Origin: an uncultured Clostridia bacterium
GTDB lineage: Bacteria > Bacillota > Clostridia > Peptostreptococcales > Anaerovoracaceae
Reading direction: 5' to 3'
Assembly (NCBI GenBank): GCA_937915045.1
Contig: CALDNM010000132.1
Coordinates: 1-10,503, forward strand
DNA: 10,503 nucleotides
In this document: piece by piece, positions 7,015 through 10,503 of the stretch
How the letters are laid out: every line of letters starts with the position of its first letter
Numbering within the stretch: the first letter of the stretch is position 1
Notes under the pieces: generated by a model
Database searches by the model: none
Told to the model about the DNA's origin: nothing
What the model saw: the letters and a program-made list of their open reading frames with translations, nothing else
Translations under genes and position numbers: made by a program

Positions 7015-8133
7015 ATGAAAGCTGTTGGAATAATATTCGCAAATACTTATGAAACAGATCTCGATGAGCTTACTCAGAAGAGGACGATGGCTGCTGTTCC
7101 TTTTGGAGGAAGATACAGACTTATAGATTTCGCGCTTTCAAATATGGTGAACGCGGGGATCAAGAACGTAGGGATCATAACAAAGAGCAATTATCAGAGC
7201 CTGATGGGTCATGTAAGGTCAGGGATGGAATGGGACCTCGACAGAAAGCAGAGTGGTCTGACGTTCCTTCCGCCTTTTGGATCGGCGGGGGGATCTGATG
7301 TTTATGTAAACAGGCTCGAATCTCTTGAAGCGAATCTCTCATTCCTCAGGAGAGTGAAGGAGCCGTATGTCGTATTGTGTGACTGCGGCTATGTCGGGAA
7401 TTTGGATTTTAAAGCCTTTATGGATTTCCATGAAAAGACGGATGCTGTGATGACCGGATTTTATACAGAGCACCCTAGAAACAATGTAAGGGGTGTCACA
7501 GGTACAGTGGCAAGTGTGGACGAAAACGGCAGGATGACGGATCTCAGGATCACGAAGGAAAAGCCGGATGATATGAAGCTTCTCACCAATTCATGGATCG
7601 TCAGAAGAGAGTATCTTATGGAACTGATCAAAGAGTCCATAAAGGATCATAAGGTAAGTCTGAGGCGTGAAGTCATCGCGCCTATGCTGAAGACGAGCAA
7701 AGTCATGGCGTATAAGAGTGAAGACCCTGTCCTTTTCCTCGATGACCTTTCAGGGTATTTAAAATGCAATCTGGATCTTCTGGACAAAAATGTGAGAGAT
7801 AATATTTTCAAGTCGGACAATGGGCCTATTCTTACGAAGACCAAGGACAGCCCTCCGACCAGATATGGAGCAGAAGCCAAAGCGGAAAATTCTCTCATAG
7901 CTGATGGATGCGTCATAGAGGGAGAAGTCAGGGATTCTGTTATATTCAGGGGAGTCCGCGTCAAAAAGGGAGCAAAGATAGAGAATAGTGTCATAATGCA
8001 GGATTCGACTATAGGAGAGTACGCGAAACTCAACTATGCCGTGCTGGATAAAAACGTGATCATAATGGACGGAAGGGTCCTTTCCGGTTATATCACGCAT
8101 CCGTTCTTCTGCGCGAGGCATTCGGTTATATAA
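7015..8133 (+). CDS. glgD: GlgD, regulatory-type paralogue of ADP-glucose pyrophosphorylase
   Basis: GlgC-like protein of 372 residues that in characterised Bacillota pairs with GlgC and raises or modulates its activity. The fold signature is kept: AVPFGGRYRLIDFALSNMVNAG (27-48) and a C-terminal hexapeptide beta helix (about 285-358). The catalytic hallmarks are not: the glycine-rich LAGGxGxRL is replaced by IFANTYETDLDEL (7-19), GDHIYKMDY by CDCGYVGNLDF (122-132), FEEKP by ITKEKP (179-184), and YWRDVGT by FLDDLSG (241-247). I infer that it has no pyrophosphorylase activity of its own and acts as a partner subunit. Start: AAGGAGG at 6999-7005, overlapping the glgC stop, nine bases before the ATG. 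The nearest alternative reading is a degenerate second GlgC, but length and position fit GlgD. Confidence 0.93.
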   Translation: MKAVGIIFANTYETDLDELTQKRTMAAVPFGGRYRLIDFALSNMVNAGIKNVGIITKSNYQSLMGHVRSGMEWDLDRKQSGLTFLPPFGSAGGSDVYVNRLESLEANLSFLRRVKEPYVVLCDCGYVGNLDFKAFMDFHEKTDAVMTGFYTEHPRNNVRGVTGTVASVDENGRMTDLRITKEKPDDMKLLTNSWIVRREYLMELIKESIKDHKVSLRREVIAPMLKTSKVMAYKSEDPVLFLDDLSGYLKCNLDLLDKNVRDNIFKSDNGPILTKTKDSPPTRYGAEAKAENSLIADGCVIEGEVRDSVIFRGVRVKKGAKIENSVIMQDSTIGEYAKLNYAVLDKNVIIMDGRVLSGYITHPFFCARHSVI

Positions 8134-8145
8134 GCGGGAAAATAT

Positions 8146-10032
8146 ATGGCATTCAATGAAGCAACAATAATATATAATTCGAGAGATGAACAGTTCAAGA
8201 GACCGGTCGGAGCAGTCAGATCCGGGACAGATGTTTCGATCGATTTTCTCGTATCGAAAAATCTCGATGCCAAGGCCATGACTATGGTCCTTATAAACGA
8301 TCGCGATAACAGCGTCTCATATCATGAGATGATACCTTCGGAAACGGCGGCGGAGACGGACGCGTACAATATGTGGCATCTTGATTTCACCATTGGAGAC
8401 AGAGGCCTTTACTGGTACTATTTTTCGATCGCCGCTCCGGAAGGAGAATTGAAAGTCGGGCGTTCCGCAAACAACAAAGCGGTCATCACCGATGAACCGA
8501 GATCCTGGCAGCAGACGGTATATAACAGACAGTACGATGTTCCGGAATGGATACGCGGCGGAGTGTTTTATCATATTTTTGTCGACAGATTCTATGGCGC
8601 CGGAAATAGACTTGTGGAGCCATATAAGATCACGAGGACAGACTGGGGAGGAGAACCTGAATACAGGGCGAATGCCGAGGGAAAGATACTCAATAATGAT
8701 TTCTTTGGCGGGAACCTCGCCGGGATAAAAGAGAAACTGCCTTATCTGGAAGATCTAGGAGTGACATGCCTTTATCTGAGCCCGATATTTGAGGCATTTT
8801 CGAATCATAAATACGATACAGGAAACTATATGAACATCGATCCGATGTTCGGCACGGAGGACGATTTCACTTCTCTTTGCGAGGAAGCGGGGAAGCGCGG
8901 GATCAGAGTGATCTGCGACGGCGTTTTTTCTCATACGGGCGATGATTCAGTATACTTCGACAAGTATGGGAACTACGGCGGGGAAGGAGCCTGGCACAAT
9001 CCGGATTCCAAATATCGCGGATGGTATTATTTCCATGAAGGAGAAGCTTACGATACGTGGTGGGGCATAGATACGCTGCCGCGTATAAGAAAGGACGCTC
9101 CGAGTTATGTGGAATACATAAACGGTGAGAACGGCGTAGTCAGGCATTGGCTGAGGGCCGGCGCGAGCGGATGGAGACTGGACGTGGCCGATGAACTGCC
9201 AAATTCATTCATTAACAAACTCGTGGCGGCAGCGAAAGCGGAAAAACACGACGCTATGATAATAGGGGAAGTCTGGGAAGACGCGTCGAATAAGGAATCG
9301 TACGACCAGAGAAAGAATTACTTCGAAGGGAACAAGCTGGATTCAGTCATGAACTATCCATTCAGGAACGCGGTGATCGATTTCGTCAGGAAAGGCAACG
9401 CGGAGGGCGCGGCCGAAACGGTCGAATCGATCCTCGAGAACTATCCGGATGATGTGGTGAACTGCCTGATGAACCATCTTGGGAATCATGACACCCCCAG
9501 GATACTGACGGCACTTGCGGGAGACGATCTTCCCCTGGACGCTTCCAGAGAACAAAAAGCGTCGCATCATCTCAATGACGTCCAGATGGCGGCAGGCAAA
9601 AATATGCTTAAGATCGCAGCTGTGATACAGATGACGCTTCCGGGAGTGCCATGCGTATACTACGGCGATGAAGCCGGGACGGAAGGATATTCGGACCCGT
9701 TCAACAGGACATGTTATCCATGGGGACACGAGGACGCGGATCTTATGGAGTGGTACAAGAGGATAATAGCTATAAGAAAAGAGCACGAAGTCTATAAAAA
9801 GGGACATTACAGGACAGTCGCCGCTATAAACGGTACGTACGCGTTTGAGAGGTTCGATGAAAACGGCATGATGATGACTGCCGCGAACTGCGGTACCGGA
9901 GAAACGACACTTATAGTCAGCGGCACCTGGAGGGACACCCTCACCGGGGTGACCCTGAGCGATAATTTCACGATAGTACCGGGAGAGATCCTTCTCCTTG
10001 AAAAATTACACGATATCGACGGAGGTATATGA
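8146..10032 (+). CDS. GH13 alpha-glucanase, neopullulanase-like
   Basis: Predicted cytosolic alpha-glucan hydrolase of 628 residues; no signal peptide or membrane segment is visible. An N-terminal beta-sandwich-like region (about 1-125, beginning with IIYNSRDEQFKRPVGAV) resembles the extra N-domain of neopullulanase or cyclomaltodextrinase-type enzymes. The barrel follows with all GH13 regions: region V-like SNHKYDTGNY (219-228), CDGVFSH (257-263), GWRLDVAD with nucleophile Asp346, IIGEVWE with acid/base Glu375, and GNHDTPR with Asp449. SNHKYDT is typical of enzymes that tolerate alpha-1,4 and alpha-1,6 bonds. In this operon it probably trims glycogen or phosphorylase limit dextrin, but specificity is inferred. 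The start is fixed by the conserved N-terminus; it has only a weak ribosome site (GCGGGA at 8134-8139), so it may be translated less than its neighbours. It begins 12 bases after glgD. Confidence 0.9.
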   Translation: MAFNEATIIYNSRDEQFKRPVGAVRSGTDVSIDFLVSKNLDAKAMTMVLINDRDNSVSYHEMIPSETAAETDAYNMWHLDFTIGDRGLYWYYFSIAAPEGELKVGRSANNKAVITDEPRSWQQTVYNRQYDVPEWIRGGVFYHIFVDRFYGAGNRLVEPYKITRTDWGGEPEYRANAEGKILNNDFFGGNLAGIKEKLPYLEDLGVTCLYLSPIFEAFSNHKYDTGNYMNIDPMFGTEDDFTSLCEEAGKRGIRVICDGVFSHTGDDSVYFDKYGNYGGEGAWHNPDSKYRGWYYFHEGEAYDTWWGIDTLPRIRKDAPSYVEYINGENGVVRHWLRAGASGWRLDVADELPNSFINKLVAAAKAEKHDAMIIGEVWEDASNKESYDQRKNYFEGNKLDSVMNYPFRNAVIDFVRKGNAEGAAETVESILENYPDDVVNCLMNHLGNHDTPRILTALAGDDLPLDASREQKASHHLNDVQMAAGKNMLKIAAVIQMTLPGVPCVYYGDEAGTEGYSDPFNRTCYPWGHEDADLMEWYKRIIAIRKEHEVYKKGHYRTVAAINGTYAFERFDENGMMMTAANCGTGETTLIVSGTWRDTLTGVTLSDNFTIVPGEILLLEKLHDIDGGI

Positions 10033-10503
10033 TGACATATCAGGATAATTATGAAAAATGGCTGAGCAGCAGCGTGGTGGATGATGAAACTAAAGAAGAA
10101 CTCCGCCGCATAAAGGATGATGACGCTGAGATCGAGGGACGTTTCACGTCGATGCTCGATTTTGGGACAGCCGGACTGCGCGGCATCATGAGAGCCGGGC
10201 TGAACGGGATGAATATATATACAGTAAGGTACGCTACGCAGGGAATGGCGGATCTCGTGAACAGCTGCGGCGAGCCGAAAGACGGCGGCGTTGCTATAGC
10301 TTACGATTCGAGACACAACAGCGCTGATTTCGCTGTTGAAGCAGCGAGAGTCCTTACGGCGAACGGTATAAAGGTAAATTTGTTCGATGAACTCAGACCG
10401 ACACCTGAACTTTCGTTTGCTATCAGAGAGACGGGATCTGTCGCGGGGATCAACATTACCGCGTCACATAATACGAAAGAATACAACGGATATAAAGTAT
10501 ACT
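10032..10503 (+). CDS. pgcA: Alpha-phosphoglucomutase (PgcA type), cut by right edge
   Basis: Interconverts glucose-6-phosphate and glucose-1-phosphate, feeding GlgC and receiving the product of GlgP. Only 157 N-terminal residues are visible; PgcA-type phosphohexomutases are usually about 560-590. Diagnostic stretches: FGTAGLRG (44-51), NIYTVR (61-66), AYDSRHNS (90-97), FDELRPTPELSFA (118-130) and TASHN with phosphoserine Ser145. The loop reads TASHNTKEYNG, with Thr where Pro is more usual. The layout and wording resemble Bacillus subtilis PgcA rather than the E. coli Pgm subgroup. The start at 10032 overlaps the stop of the GH13 gene by one base (TGATG) and has GGAGG at 10021-10025 six bases upstream, inside the GH13 gene; the ATG at 10029 would be too close. 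Translational coupling is likely. Phosphomannomutase activity cannot be excluded. Confidence 0.93.
   Translation, partial: MTYQDNYEKWLSSSVVDDETKEELRRIKDDDAEIEGRFTSMLDFGTAGLRGIMRAGLNGMNIYTVRYATQGMADLVNSCGEPKDGGVAIAYDSRHNSADFAVEAARVLTANGIKVNLFDELRPTPELSFAIRETGSVAGINITASHNTKEYNGYKVY

Noticed and set aside
9807..10316. Minus-strand open frame of 169 codons spanning the end of the GH13 gene and pgcA
   Set aside because: It crosses the junction of two well-supported plus-strand genes and has no recognisable domain or ribosome site.

Overview
The window is a compact glycogen (alpha-1,4/1,6-glucan) storage locus, very probably from an anaerobic Bacillota/Clostridia-type bacterium. This inference rests on a paired glgC-glgD, strong Shine-Dalgarno sequences (AGGAGG, AAGGAG), consensus sigma-A promoter elements, frequent ATA and AGA/AGG codons, and a PgcA-type phosphoglucomutase. 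I cannot name the genus. Almost every base is coding; the only sizeable gap is the 165-base divergent control region at 3729-3893.

Left arm (minus strand): glgA (glycogen synthase, 3728 to 2253) is followed after 23 bases by glgP (glycogen phosphorylase, from 2229 and running off the left edge with 743 residues visible). Centre: two divergent promoters, each with a perfect TATAAT and a 17-base spacer, sit so close that a 15-base dyad (3837-3851) lies in the spacer of the rightward one and covers the -35 of the leftward one. Right arm (plus strand): glgB (branching enzyme), glgC (ADP-glucose pyrophosphorylase), glgD (GlgC paralogue with altered active-site motifs), a neopullulanase-like GH13 enzyme, and pgcA (alpha-phosphoglucomutase, cut by the right edge). 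All are tightly spaced or overlapping, so they are probably one transcript.

Together the genes make a nearly complete cycle. PgcA interconverts glucose-6-P and glucose-1-P; GlgC, presumably with GlgD, makes ADP-glucose; GlgA elongates; GlgB branches. GlgP returns glucose-1-P from chain ends, and the GH13 enzyme is a plausible way past branch points, since no GlgX-type debranching enzyme is visible. Synthesis and breakdown genes are mixed on both arms, so one shared control point would set the whole cycle.

I found no mobile element, CRISPR array, RNA gene or transcription terminator, and no evidence of a wholly new system. The points most worth a second look are the shared dyad between overlapping divergent promoters, the altered ADP-glucose-binding motif of GlgA (GTGGLGE where E. 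coli has KTGGLAD), and the role of the GH13 enzyme.
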